Assembly (NCBI GenBank): GCA_030446625.1 | Contig: JAUJMY010000014.1 | Span: 1-64,000 of the forward strand | Direction: 5' to 3' | DNA from: Gaiellaceae bacterium | GTDB lineage: Bacteria; Actinomycetota; Thermoleophilia; Gaiellales; Gaiellaceae | DNA length: 64,000 bases | Part shown: piece by piece, positions 16,339 through 25,662 of the stretch | Position numbering within the stretch: the first letter of the stretch is position 1 | How the letters are laid out: every line of letters starts with the position of its first letter | Program-made: the position numbers and the translations under genes | The notes under the pieces: generated by a model | Told to the model about the DNA's origin: nothing | The model's input: the letters and a program-made list of their open reading frames with translations, nothing else | The model's database searches: none

Positions 16339-19300
16339 CGACCGCGGACACCGAGATCCTCGCGACTGCGGCGGCGGTAGCGCTGCTGCCGGCCGGTTTT
16401 CCGGAGGTGCGGTGCGCGAACCCGAACAGCGCCTCCGACCACGACGCGTTCGTCGAGGATCTGCTCGCCGGCGCGCGCGTCGTCCTCTGCCGCGTCCTCG
16501 GCGGTCGTCGGGGCTGGCCGGACGGCTTCGACCTGCTGCGCAGCCGCTGTGCCGAGCGCGGCGTCGTCCTGCTCGCGCTCGGCGGTGAGGCCGAGCCGGA
16601 CGCGGAGATGACCGAGCTCTCGCTGGCCCCGGCCGGCGCCGTTGCCCAGGCGGGCGAGTACCTGCGGCACGGAGACGTCGACAATGTCGAGCAGCTGCTG
16701 CGTTTCCTTGCCGACACCTTCCTGCTCGAGGGCTACGGGTTCGAGGCTCCGCAAGAGGTTCCCGACCTCGGCGTCTACCTACCCCGTACGGGCGATGTCG
16801 CACTCGAACGGGCGCTCGAGCGCCACGAGGCCGGTCGCCCGACGATCGGCATCTGCTTCTACCGCTCGCACCGGTTGACCGGCAACACGCGGTTCGTGGA
16901 CGCGCTCTGCGCTGCCGTCGAGCAGGCCGGCGCGAACGCGCTCGCGGTCTGGAGCTACTCCCTGCGGCGCGACTCCGACGGGCAGGTGCCTGCGTTCGCG
17001 CTGCTCCGGGGCCATGTCGACGCGCTCGTGACGACGATGCTCGCGACGGGAGGATCCAGCGGGCGCGACGCGGCAGCCAAGGCGGGCGAGGGCGTCGGCG
17101 CGGACTGGCAGGACTGGGATGCCTCCGCTCTCGCCGCCCTCGACGTGCCGGTGACCCAGGCCGTCTGCGCAACCGGGCCGCGCGCCGCCTGGGCGAGCTC
17201 GGACACAGGCCTCTCACCGCTCGACGCGGCGACGCAGGTGGCGATCCCGGAGTTCGACGGTCGCGTGCTCGCGGGCGTGATCTCGTTCAAGGAGCACGAC
17301 GACGCCAGCTCGCCGGTCGGAGCGCCGGTCGCGCGCTACGTCCCGGATTCCGAGCGCTGTGCGCGCGTCGCACGTCTCGCCGTCCGAGGTGCGCAGCTGC
17401 GTTTCACGCCGGCGAACGAACGCCGTGTCGCCGTTTTGCTGACGAGCTTCCCGACCAAGCACGCCCGGGTCGGCATGGCGGTCGGGCTCGATACGCCGGC
17501 CAGCGCCCTGCGTCTGCTGGAGGCTCTCCGTGACGACGGGATGCAGGTCGAGATCCCGTTCGAGCACGGCGACGAGCTGATGCGGGCGCTGATCGGAACG
17601 GGTGGGCACGACCCGGAGTTCCTCACCGACGAGCAGCTCGCTTCCGCACCGCTGCGACTCCCGGTGGCGGACTATCTGCGCCGGTATGAGAGGCTGCCTG
17701 CGGAACTGCGCGAGGCGACCGAGGAACGCTGGGGGCCGCCACCGGGAGATCGCTACCTCGACGGAGACGACTTCGTCGTCGCGGGCCTCGAGCTCGGGAA
17801 CGTCGTGATCGCGATCCAGCCGCCGCGCGGCTACGGCGACGACCCGGTCGGGATCTACCACGACCCCAACCTGCCGCCGACCCACCACTACCTCGCCTGC
17901 TACTGGTGGCTGGACGAGGTCTGGGGCGCAGACGCGATCGTGCACCTCGGCAAGCACGGCACGCTCGAGTGGCTCCCCGGGAAGATGCTCGCGCTCTCGG
18001 CGAGCTGCGCGCCCGACGCGGCGCTCGGCGACATCCCGCTCGTCTATCCGTTCGTCGTCAACGATCCCGGGGAGGGCGTGCAGGCCAAGCGCCGCGCCCA
18101 CGCCGTCGTCGTCGATCACCTCGTCCCGCCGATGATGCGGGCGGAGACCTACGACGAGCTGGCCGAGCTCGAGTCGCTGCTGGACGAGTACGCACGCCTC
18201 GAGGTGCTCGACCCGCCCAAGCTGCCGGCGCTCGCGGCCCGCATCTGGTCGGCGATCGAGCGGGCGAACCTGCAGGCGGATCTGGACATCCACGAGCGTC
18301 CGGACGACGCGGGCACGCTCGTCGAGCACGTCGACGGCTACCTGTGCGAGATCAAGGACATCCAGGTGAAGGACGGCCTGCACGTGCTCGGCCAGGCGCC
18401 CGAGGGAGAGCAGCTACGCGGTCTCGTCGCCGCCATCCTGCGCCTCGGCTCGGGTGACGTCCCGGGCCTGCGCCGGGCGATCGGTGCCGCGTTCGGGCTG
18501 GACGAGCCGGCGCTCCTGTCCGCCCCGGGCGCGCCTCCACCTGACCGTCCCGAGGAGTTGCTCGAGCGTTTCCGCGGTCCGGCGACGAGTGCGGGCGATC
18601 TCATCGACCGGCTCGAGGCGGCGCAGAGCGCGCTGCTCGAGGAGCTGGAGCGACGGGACTGGCGGGCGGATGCGGCCGGGGCGGCCTGCGAGCAGATCCT
18701 TGGCCGCCGCGACCCCGGCGTCGAGCGCGCGATCCGCTTCGCGGCGGACGAGGTCGTTCCGCGGATTCGCGGCTGCGAGGCAGAGCTCACGAACGTGCTC
18801 GCGGCGCTGAACGGCCGCCATGTGCCTGCGGGCCCTTCGGGCAGCCCGACCCGCGGTCGCCTCGACGTGCTCCCGACAGGCCGCAACTTCTACTCCGTCG
18901 ACCCGCGCGCGCTTCCCTCGGAGCTGGCGTGGGAGGTCGGCTGCCGGCTCGCCGAGACCTTGCTCGAGCGCCACCGGGCCAAGACGGGCGAGTTGCCACG
19001 CATGGTCGGTCTCGTCGCCTGGGGAACGGCCGCGATGCGCACGCACGGCGACGACGTGGCCGAGATCCTCGCCCTCCTCGGCGTGCGTCCGACCTGGAAC
19101 CGCGAGTCGCGGCGGGTGACCGGCATCGAGGTCGTCCCGCTGGCCGAGCTCGGTCGGCCCCGGATCGACGTCACCGTGCGCATCTCGGGCTTCTTCCGCG
19201 ACGCCTTCCCGCACCTGGTGTGCCTGATCGACGATGCGGTCGCGGCTGTCGCCGCCCTGGACGAGCCCGCCGAGGAGAACTTCGTCGCGGCGCACGCGCG

Positions 19301-20087
19301 CGAGGACGCCGAGCGACTCGCGGCAGAGCTCGGCGCCGGCCCTGCCTGGAGGCGGGCGACGACACGCGTCTTCGGCTCGAAGCCGGAGACGTACGGCGCG
19401 GGACTGCTGCAGCTCGTCGACGCGCGCGACTGGCGCGACCAGGGCGACATCGCCGAGGTCTACGAGGCGTGGGGCGGCTACGCCTATGGGCGGGAGCTCG
19501 ACGGCGCCTCGGCCCGCGAGGCGATGCGCGGCTGCTACGGGCGCATCGAGGTGGCGGTCAAGAACGTCGACTCGCGCGAGCACGACATCCTCGACTCCGA
19601 CGACTACTACCAGTACCACGGCGGCATGGTCGCGACGGTCAAGGCGCTGACCGGGCGCGAGCCGGCCGCCTATCTCGGCGACAGCTCCGACCCTTCACGT
19701 GTGGTCGCGCGCACACTGGCCGAGGAGACACGGCGGGTGTTCCGAGCACGGGTCGCGAATCCACGCTGGATCGCCTCAATGGTGCGTCACGGCTACAAGG
19801 GCGCCGCGGAGCTCGCGGCGACGGTCGACTACCTCTTCGGCTACGACGCGACGACCGGTGTCGCCGAGGACTGGATGTACGAACAGGTTGCGGCGCGCTA
19901 CCTGCTCGATCCCGATCTCGCGGAGTTCATGTCGCGCTCGAATCCGTGGGCGGCACGGGCGATCGCCGAGCGGCTGCTCGAGGCGGCAGAGCGCGGCATG
20001 TGGACCGAACCGGCCGAATCGGCCCTGGCCCTGATCCGCGAGCGCTACTTGGAGCTCGAGGGCGAGCTCGAGGCGGCAGGCACGTGA
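16323..20087 (+). CDS. cobN: Cobaltochelatase large subunit CobN
   Basis: 1254 residues. CobN is the large catalytic subunit that holds hydrogenobyrinic acid a,c-diamide for ATP-driven cobalt insertion. Recognisable segments include YHDPNLPPTHHYLACYWW, VHLGKHGTLEWLPGK (about residue 545), the GRNFYSVDPRALPS region and the C-terminal HGYKGAAELAATVDYLFGYD. Length fits CobN and related ChlH/BchH proteins. No CobS/CobT-type ATPase subunits are in the window; instead an AAA-plus/VWA protein of ChlI/ChlD type follows two genes later. Start GTG 16323 lies inside the end of cobQ. Confidence 0.96.
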   Translation: MLRFVTTADTEILATAAAVALLPAGFPEVRCANPNSASDHDAFVEDLLAGARVVLCRVLGGRRGWPDGFDLLRSRCAERGVVLLALGGEAEPDAEMTELSLAPAGAVAQAGEYLRHGDVDNVEQLLRFLADTFLLEGYGFEAPQEVPDLGVYLPRTGDVALERALERHEAGRPTIGICFYRSHRLTGNTRFVDALCAAVEQAGANALAVWSYSLRRDSDGQVPAFALLRGHVDALVTTMLATGGSSGRDAAAKAGEGVGADWQDWDASALAALDVPVTQAVCATGPRAAWASSDTGLSPLDAATQVAIPEFDGRVLAGVISFKEHDDASSPVGAPVARYVPDSERCARVARLAVRGAQLRFTPANERRVAVLLTSFPTKHARVGMAVGLDTPASALRLLEALRDDGMQVEIPFEHGDELMRALIGTGGHDPEFLTDEQLASAPLRLPVADYLRRYERLPAELREATEERWGPPPGDRYLDGDDFVVAGLELGNVVIAIQPPRGYGDDPVGIYHDPNLPPTHHYLACYWWLDEVWGADAIVHLGKHGTLEWLPGKMLALSASCAPDAALGDIPLVYPFVVNDPGEGVQAKRRAHAVVVDHLVPPMMRAETYDELAELESLLDEYARLEVLDPPKLPALAARIWSAIERANLQADLDIHERPDDAGTLVEHVDGYLCEIKDIQVKDGLHVLGQAPEGEQLRGLVAAILRLGSGDVPGLRRAIGAAFGLDEPALLSAPGAPPPDRPEELLERFRGPATSAGDLIDRLEAAQSALLEELERRDWRADAAGAACEQILGRRDPGVERAIRFAADEVVPRIRGCEAELTNVLAALNGRHVPAGPSGSPTRGRLDVLPTGRNFYSVDPRALPSELAWEVGCRLAETLLERHRAKTGELPRMVGLVAWGTAAMRTHGDDVAEILALLGVRPTWNRESRRVTGIEVVPLAELGRPRIDVTVRISGFFRDAFPHLVCLIDDAVAAVAALDEPAEENFVAAHAREDAERLAAELGAGPAWRRATTRVFGSKPETYGAGLLQLVDARDWRDQGDIAEVYEAWGGYAYGRELDGASAREAMRGCYGRIEVAVKNVDSREHDILDSDDYYQYHGGMVATVKALTGREPAAYLGDSSDPSRVVARTLAEETRRVFRARVANPRWIASMVRHGYKGAAELAATVDYLFGYDATTGVAEDWMYEQVAARYLLDPDLAEFMSRSNPWAARAIAERLLEAAERGMWTEPAESALALIRERYLELEGELEAAGT

Positions 20088-20827
20088 GCGGGCGCGTACA
20101 CCTTGTCGGAGCCGGCCCGGGCGGCGCCGACTTGCTGACGCTGCGAGCCGCGCGTCTGCTCGGGGCCGCCGACGTGGTCCTCCACGATCGGCTCGTCGGG
20201 CCCGATGTCCTCGCCTTCTGCCGGGCGGATGCGGAGCTCATCAATGTCTCGAAGCGTCCCGGCGCGGAGTCGGCGGCCCAGGAGGAGATCAACCGCGTGC
20301 TCGTCGAGCGTGCGCGGGCTGGGCACGAGGTTGTTCGCCTCAAGGGCGGCGACCCGTTCGTCTTCGGACGCGGTGGCGAGGAAGCCCGGGCGCTCCAGGC
20401 CGCCGGCATCCCGTTCGACGTCGTCCCGGGACTCAGCTCAGCGCTCGCCGCTCCTGCAGCCGCCGGCGTCTCGCTCACCCACCGCGAGCTGGCGCGCTCG
20501 GTCACGATCATCACCGGCCATTCCCAGGCGCTCGAGGAGCACGACTGGGACGCGCTCGCTGCGACCGACACGCTCGTCGTCCTGATGGGCGCGGCGACGC
20601 TCGGCGAGATCGCGCAGCGGCTGATCGCGGCGGGCCGGGCTGCCGATACCCCCGCGGTGGTCGTCCAGGAAGCAACGCTCCTCGGCCAGCGGGAACTGGC
20701 CGCACCGCTCGGGGAGCTCGCGGACAGCGTCGCCGAGGCCGGTCTGCGTGCACCGCTCGTCATCGTCGTCGGCGCGGTCGCGGCGGTCGACCTGCGCCGA
20801 CCGCTCGCCTTGGAGGCGCGCGCGTGA
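20084..20827 (+). CDS. cobA: Uroporphyrinogen-III C-methyltransferase
   Basis: 247 residues. CobA methylates uroporphyrinogen III at C-2 and C-7 to precorrin-2, the entry to the corrin branch (and to siroheme). Hallmarks are VHLVGAGPGGADLLTLRAAR, the DPFVFGRGGEE motif and the PGLSSALAAPAAAGVSLTHR segment. There is no CysG-type dehydrogenase/ferrochelatase extension, consistent with a dedicated B12 enzyme. Start GTG 20084 overlaps cobN by 4 nt and its stop overlaps the chelatase subunit by 4 nt. Confidence 0.96.
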   Translation: MSGRVHLVGAGPGGADLLTLRAARLLGAADVVLHDRLVGPDVLAFCRADAELINVSKRPGAESAAQEEINRVLVERARAGHEVVRLKGGDPFVFGRGGEEARALQAAGIPFDVVPGLSSALAAPAAAGVSLTHRELARSVTIITGHSQALEEHDWDALAATDTLVVLMGAATLGEIAQRLIAAGRAADTPAVVVQEATLLGQRELAAPLGELADSVAEAGLRAPLVIVVGAVAAVDLRRPLALEARA

Positions 20828-22725
20828 ACGCCTATCCGCTGAGCGCGATCGTCGGCCAGTCCGAGCTCGTCGAGGCGCTACTGGTCAACGCGGTCGCGCC
20901 GGAGGTCGGGGGTGTGCTCGTTCGCGGCGAGCGGGGAACGGCGAAGTCGACGGCCGTGCGTGGGTTGGCGCCGCTCTTGCCGCCGGTGCTCGCGGCCACC
21001 GATCAACCCTTTGCGTTCGCGCCGGGTGAGCGTGCCCCGGGTGGCGTCGTCCCGAATGACGGCGCGACTGCGCTGCGCCGGGCTGCGCTCGTCGAGCTCC
21101 CGCTCGGGGCGACACTCGACCGCCTGGTGGGCTCGCTCGACTTCGGGCGTGCGCTCGCCGGCGAGCACCGCTTCGAGCCGGGCCTGCTCGCCCGGGCGCA
21201 TCGTGGCATCCTGTACGTGGACGAGGTCAACCTGCTCCCCGACCACCTCGTCGACGCGCTGCTCGACGCGGCCGCTTCGGGGGTCGTTCGTGTCGAGCGC
21301 GAGGCGGTCTCCGAGACCCACGCCGCCCGCTTCCTGCTCGTCGGCACGATGAACGTCGAGGAGGGCGAGCTGCGCCCGCAGTTGCTCGATCGCTTCGGTC
21401 TCGGCGTCGAGGTCGTCGCCTCGACCGATCCCAACGAGCGGGCCGAGATCGTGCGCCGTCGCCTGGCCTTCGAAGCCGATCCGAGCGGCTTCATGTCCGA
21501 GTGGAGCGCCAGGGAACAAGAGCTTGCTCGGCGCATCGCGACTGCGCGCGAGCACCTCGCGAGTGTCGCCCTGCCTGGTCGGGAGTTGCTGCGGATCACC
21601 ACCGCCTGTGCCCGGCTGGGGATCGACGGCGTGCGCGGCGACATCGTTACGGCGCTCGCAGCGCGAGCCTTGGCCGCGTTCGCGGAGGAAGACGCAGTGA
21701 GAGAGGAGCACGTTCGGCGTGCAGCGAAGCTCGCGCTTGCGCACCGCCGGAGGCGCGATCCATTCCGCAACCATGTGGCGGACGCCGAGTCACTCGAGCA
21801 GGCGCTCGACGGCCACGACCCGGACGACGAGCCCCCCGCAGGCCCGAACGGCAATCGCAGAAGGCGATCATCCGTCCCCTCCTCCGGATCGAGCTCGGAA
21901 AGCGAGCCTGCGAGCGCGGCCACCCCTTCGGGCTTCGAGCCGCAGCCCGATCCGCGACTGCCTGCACGGGAGCGGCAGGACGCTCCGCTCCACGCGACGC
22001 TGCCGTCCAACGCGCTCAGCCTGGCCGGGGCAGGAGTAGGCCCGACGGGAAGGCGCGCGCGTGCCGCGGGGAGGCACGCGGGTGCGATCGACAGTCGCCC
22101 GGCGCAGGCCCGGAGCGAGGATGTCGCCGTCGTCGCCACACTCCGGCACCGCCTGGTGCACGGCGAAGCCAGCCTTCGCGAGCACGTGCGCTCGGGCCGT
22201 GAAGGCGTGTTGATCTGCCTCGTCGTCGACGCAAGCGGCTCGATGGGGGCGCGGAAGCGGCTCGCGCGGATCAAAGGCGCGCTGCTGGAGCTCCTGCGCG
22301 AGGCGTATGCAAACCGGGACCGCGTCGCGATCGTGACCTTCCGCGACGGTGGCGCACAACTCTCCGTCCGACCGGGGGCGCCTCTCGGGCGCGCCGCGGA
22401 AGCGATCGAGACGCTGAGCGCCGGCGGGCGAACCCCGCTCGCGGCCGGCCTCGTGGCGGCCGAGCACGTCATTCGCCTCGAGCGCGTACGCCAGCCGGAG
22501 CGCCGCAGCGTCGCCGTCGTCCTCACCGACGGCCGCGTCGCCGACGAGCGGGGCGAGATCCGCGAGGCGGCCCGCCGGCTCGGGCGCGCGGCAGCCGCGG
22601 TGCACGTCATCGACGCCGAAGAGGGCCCCGTTCGCGTCGGCCTCGCGGCCTCGCTCGCGGCCGCCGCGCACGGCCAGGTGCACACGCTCGCCACTCCCCG
22701 CTCGACCCAGAGGAGAGTCGCATGA
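20824..22725 (+). CDS. Magnesium-chelatase-type AAA plus VWA subunit, probable cobaltochelatase motor
   Basis: 633 residues. Residues about 1-320 are an AAA ATPase of ChlI type (GERGTAKST at 35-43, YVDEVNLLPDHLVDALLDAA, then the LLDRFGL region). A Pro/Ser/Arg-rich acidic linker (about 325-430) leads to a C-terminal von Willebrand A domain with the MIDAS motif DASGSMG starting at D469, as in ChlD. A single protein therefore joins ChlI- and ChlD-like parts. Located between cobA and cobO and downstream of cobN, it most likely drives cobalt insertion in place of CobS-CobT. No chlorophyll genes are present, so a role in magnesium chelation is unlikely. Start ATG 20824. Confidence 0.9.
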   Translation: MNAYPLSAIVGQSELVEALLVNAVAPEVGGVLVRGERGTAKSTAVRGLAPLLPPVLAATDQPFAFAPGERAPGGVVPNDGATALRRAALVELPLGATLDRLVGSLDFGRALAGEHRFEPGLLARAHRGILYVDEVNLLPDHLVDALLDAAASGVVRVEREAVSETHAARFLLVGTMNVEEGELRPQLLDRFGLGVEVVASTDPNERAEIVRRRLAFEADPSGFMSEWSAREQELARRIATAREHLASVALPGRELLRITTACARLGIDGVRGDIVTALAARALAAFAEEDAVREEHVRRAAKLALAHRRRRDPFRNHVADAESLEQALDGHDPDDEPPAGPNGNRRRRSSVPSSGSSSESEPASAATPSGFEPQPDPRLPARERQDAPLHATLPSNALSLAGAGVGPTGRRARAAGRHAGAIDSRPAQARSEDVAVVATLRHRLVHGEASLREHVRSGREGVLICLVVDASGSMGARKRLARIKGALLELLREAYANRDRVAIVTFRDGGAQLSVRPGAPLGRAAEAIETLSAGGRTPLAAGLVAAEHVIRLERVRQPERRSVAVVLTDGRVADERGEIREAARRLGRAAAAVHVIDAEEGPVRVGLAASLAAAAHGQVHTLATPRSTQRRVA

Positions 22726-23354
22726 CCGAACCGTCCGTCCAGGAACCGCTCGTCCGTCACGGAAACGAAGATGTCGACGTTCCCCACCGCCCAGGGGACA
22801 TCGGCAGCGCGGAGCCGAAGCGGCGCAAGCCGCGCGACCGTCAGCTCGTGATCGTCATCACGGGGCACGGGAAGGGCAAGAGCACCTCGGCCTTCGGGAT
22901 GCTGCTGCGCTCGTGGGCGCGCGGCTACCGCTGCGGCGTCTTCCAGTTCGTCAAGTCCGGCAAGTGGAAGGTCGGCGAGGGCAAGGCGGCGGCGGCCCTC
23001 GGCGGCATCGACTGGGAGAAGATGGGCAACGGCTGGTCTTGGCTCTCGCGCGACCTCGAGGAGTCCGCCGACCTTGCCCGCGAGGGCTGGGCGGAGGTGA
23101 AGCGGGCGATCGCCGACGAGCGCTACGAGTTCCTGCTGCTGGACGAGATCACCTACCCGATCAACTGGGGCTGGATCGAGCTCGACGACGTGCTCGCGAC
23201 TCTGCACGACCGGCCCGGCTTCCAGCACGTCGTGATCACGGGTCGCGACGCTCCCGCCGAGCTGATCGAGGCGGCTGACCTCGTCTCCGAGGTCGTCAAG
23301 GTCAAGCACCCGATGGACGTCGGCATCAGGGCCCAGCAAGGGATCGAGTGGTAG
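22722..23354 (+). CDS. cobO: Cob(I)yrinic acid a,c-diamide adenosyltransferase
   Basis: 210 residues. CobO/BtuR transfers the adenosyl group of ATP to cob(I)alamin precursors. The P-loop GHGKGKST is near residue 48, followed by FQFVKSGKWKVGE and LLLDEITYPINWGW. A roughly 35-residue charged N-terminal extension precedes the core. ATG 22722 overlaps the chelatase stop by 4 nt, and the end overlaps the next gene by 7 nt. Confidence 0.96.
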   Translation: MTEPSVQEPLVRHGNEDVDVPHRPGDIGSAEPKRRKPRDRQLVIVITGHGKGKSTSAFGMLLRSWARGYRCGVFQFVKSGKWKVGEGKAAAALGGIDWEKMGNGWSWLSRDLEESADLAREGWAEVKRAIADERYEFLLLDEITYPINWGWIELDDVLATLHDRPGFQHVVITGRDAPAELIEAADLVSEVVKVKHPMDVGIRAQQGIEW

Positions 23355-24307
23355 CCGTCACGCTGATCCTGGACGGGGCGAGCGAGCCGCTCGGCCCGGC
23401 TCCGACGAGTCTCGAGCGGGCACGCATGCCGGTGCTCGACTCGCTCGCGCGCGCAGGTGCGCTGAGCCGCGTTCGCACGGTTCCGCTCGGTCTCTCTGCG
23501 GGGTCGGAACACGCGATTCCGACGCTGCTCGGCTGGCCGCCGGCCGCGTCTGTCGATCGCGGCATCGTGGAGGCGGCCGCACAGGAACTCCAGCTCGCCG
23601 AGGAGGAGTGGGCCTGGCGTGTGGATCTGCGCGAGGGCGGCGAGCGCGCGGACGAGCCCACGGTCGAACGGGTCGCCGCCGAGCTGGCCGCTCTCCTCCC
23701 CGGACATGCGCTTCGGCGCCTTGCCGGGCACCGTCTGCTCCTGAGCGGCCCGAGGCCGCTCCCGCTGCGGGCGCGCGACGATCTCTGGGTCTGGCCGGAA
23801 GGAGCTGTCCCGCTGCGCGTCCTCGGTCCCGAGACGGTCGTCGTCGCGGCACGCGGGGCGGCTGCCGGGATCGCCCGGCTGATGGGCGCCACGGTTGTCG
23901 TCCCGGAAGGGGCCACCGGCTCGCTGGACACCAATCTGCGGTCGAAGGCCGAAGCCGCTCGCCGGGCGCTCGGCGACGGCGCGGAGGAGGTCGTCGTGCA
24001 CGTCGGCGCTCCCGACGAAGCCGCACATCACAGAGACCCGCTCGGGAAGATCCGCGCACTGGAGGACATCGACTGTCAGCTGCTCGCGCCGCTCGCCGAG
24101 GGCGTGCGAGCCCACGGCGGAACGCTCACGATCTGCCCCGACCACGGTTGCGACCCGCGCACGGGTCTGCACGACGACCTGCCGGTGCCCTGCCTCGTCT
24201 GGCGCGCGGAGGCGCGCCAGCCCGCGGCGTCCAGACGCCTCACCGAGCGCGCGGTCGCGGAGCTCGAGCTCGTCGATCTGACGCGAGCGCAGGAGCTCGT
24301 CGCGTGA
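23348..24307 (+). CDS. Alkaline phosphatase superfamily enzyme, ApgM (cofactor-independent phosphoglycerate mutase)-like
   Basis: 319 residues. The metal-ligand pattern of cofactor-independent phosphoglycerate mutases is complete: Asp9 (LDG), the phosphate-accepting Ser53 in SAGSEHAIPTLLG, Asp223 and His227 (PDEAAHH), Asp265-His266 (CPDHG) and His275. It is shorter than the roughly 400-residue archaeal ApgM enzymes. It overlaps cobO by 7 nt and cobB by 4 nt, so it is a true member of the B12 operon, not a glycolytic gene. ApgM relatives include a family proposed as homoserine kinase. No PduX- or BluE-type L-threonine kinase is visible, though the decarboxylase that needs L-threonine phosphate is here. 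I infer it may supply that phosphate ester, or act as a ribazole-phosphate phosphatase. Function unproven. Confidence 0.75.
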   Translation: MVAVTLILDGASEPLGPAPTSLERARMPVLDSLARAGALSRVRTVPLGLSAGSEHAIPTLLGWPPAASVDRGIVEAAAQELQLAEEEWAWRVDLREGGERADEPTVERVAAELAALLPGHALRRLAGHRLLLSGPRPLPLRARDDLWVWPEGAVPLRVLGPETVVVAARGAAAGIARLMGATVVVPEGATGSLDTNLRSKAEAARRALGDGAEEVVVHVGAPDEAAHHRDPLGKIRALEDIDCQLLAPLAEGVRAHGGTLTICPDHGCDPRTGLHDDLPVPCLVWRAEARQPAASRRLTERAVAELELVDLTRAQELVA

Positions 24308-25662
24308 CCGCCCGCATCGTCGTCGCCGGCACGAGCTCGGGCGCTGGAAAGACGTCCCTCGCCTGCGGCCTGATGGGCGCCCTCCGTGCGCGCGGCCTCC
24401 GCGTCCAGGGTTTCAAGGTCGGCCCCGACTACATCGACCCGAGCTACCACACGGTGGCATGCGGGCGGCCCGGCCGGAACCTCGACGCCTTCATCAACGG
24501 ACCCGAGTTGATCGCGCCGCTCTTCCGCCACGGCTCGGCCGAGGCCGATGTCGCGGTGATCGAGGGCGTGATGGGGCTCTTCGACGGCGTCTCTGGCCAG
24601 GGCGAGCTCGCCTCGACGGCACACGTCGCGAAGTTGCTCGACGCTCCCGTGCTGCTCGTCGTCGACGCCTCCGCGGTGGGACGATCCGCCGCGGCGATCG
24701 TCCACGGTTACCGCAGCTTCGACCCTGACCTCGAGCTTGCGGGCGTCGTCCTGAACAGGCTCGGCTCCGACCATCACGAGCAACTTCTGCGTGAGGCGAT
24801 CGAGCCTCTTGGTGTGCCTGTGCTGGGCGCATTACGTCGTGACAGCGGTGTCGTTACACCCGAGCGCCACCTCGGGCTCATCCCCGTCGACGAGCGCGAG
24901 CCACAGGCTCGAGCAACGCTCGAAAGGCTCGCCGCACTCGTCGCGAGCAGCGTCGAGATCGACGCGGTGATCGCGCTCGCACAGGGCGCGCGGCCCGTCG
25001 CCGGTCCGAGCTGGAGTCCGGAGACCGCGGAGCCAGGGTGCGAGACCCGGGTCGCGCTCGCGGCGGGCCCGGCCTTCTCCTTCCACTACCGGGAGAATCT
25101 CGAGCTCCTGGCTGCCGCCGGCGCCGAGCTCCTTCCTTTCGATCCCCTGGCCGACGAGCAGTTGCCCGAGGGCGCCGACGCGCTCCTGCTCGCAGGGGGC
25201 TTCCCCGAGGTGTTCGGCGCCGAGCTGACGGCAAACGCCTCGCTTCGGAGCGAGGTCGCGGCCTTCGCTCGCTCCGGTCGACCGATCGTGGCCGAGTGCG
25301 GCGGGCTGCTGTACCTCGCGAGCGAGCTCGACGGACACGAGATGTGCGGCGTCGTCCCCGCGCGGGCCCGCATGACCGAGCGCCTCACACTCGGCTATCG
25401 GGAAGCCACGGCGCTCACCGGCACGCCCTGCGTCGAGGCGGGCGAGCAGCTGCGCGGCCACAAGTTCCACTACTCCGAGCTCGAACGTGAAGGCGGCTCA
25501 TGTGCCTGGGCCATGAGCGTACGTGGGGTCGCGCAAAAGGAAGGGTTCGCATCGGCTTCGCTGCACGCGAGCTACCTGCACCTGCACTGGGCCAGCTCGC
25601 CGCGGATCGCAAGCAGGCTCCTGGCCACGGCCGAGCGCGCACGGGCGATGACTCTCGCGTGA
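24304..25662 (+). CDS. cobB: Hydrogenobyrinic (cobyrinic) acid a,c-diamide synthase
   Basis: 452 residues. CobB amidates the a and c side chains of hydrogenobyrinic acid, the product that CobN metallates. The N-terminal ATPase domain has GTSSGAGKTSLA and VGPDYIDPSYH. The C-terminal glutaminase domain has its nucleophile at Cys332 (AECGGLLYL) and the HKFHYSE motif. Start GTG 24304 overlaps the ApgM-like gene; the stop overlaps cobL by 4 nt. Confidence 0.96.
   Translation: MTARIVVAGTSSGAGKTSLACGLMGALRARGLRVQGFKVGPDYIDPSYHTVACGRPGRNLDAFINGPELIAPLFRHGSAEADVAVIEGVMGLFDGVSGQGELASTAHVAKLLDAPVLLVVDASAVGRSAAAIVHGYRSFDPDLELAGVVLNRLGSDHHEQLLREAIEPLGVPVLGALRRDSGVVTPERHLGLIPVDEREPQARATLERLAALVASSVEIDAVIALAQGARPVAGPSWSPETAEPGCETRVALAAGPAFSFHYRENLELLAAAGAELLPFDPLADEQLPEGADALLLAGGFPEVFGAELTANASLRSEVAAFARSGRPIVAECGGLLYLASELDGHEMCGVVPARARMTERLTLGYREATALTGTPCVEAGEQLRGHKFHYSELEREGGSCAWAMSVRGVAQKEGFASASLHASYLHLHWASSPRIASRLLATAERARAMTLA

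Noticed and set aside
16323-22725. Magnesium chelatase for chlorophyll synthesis
   Set aside because: The large subunit matches CobN, and the genes overlap other cob genes under B12 riboswitches; no other chlorophyll genes are seen.
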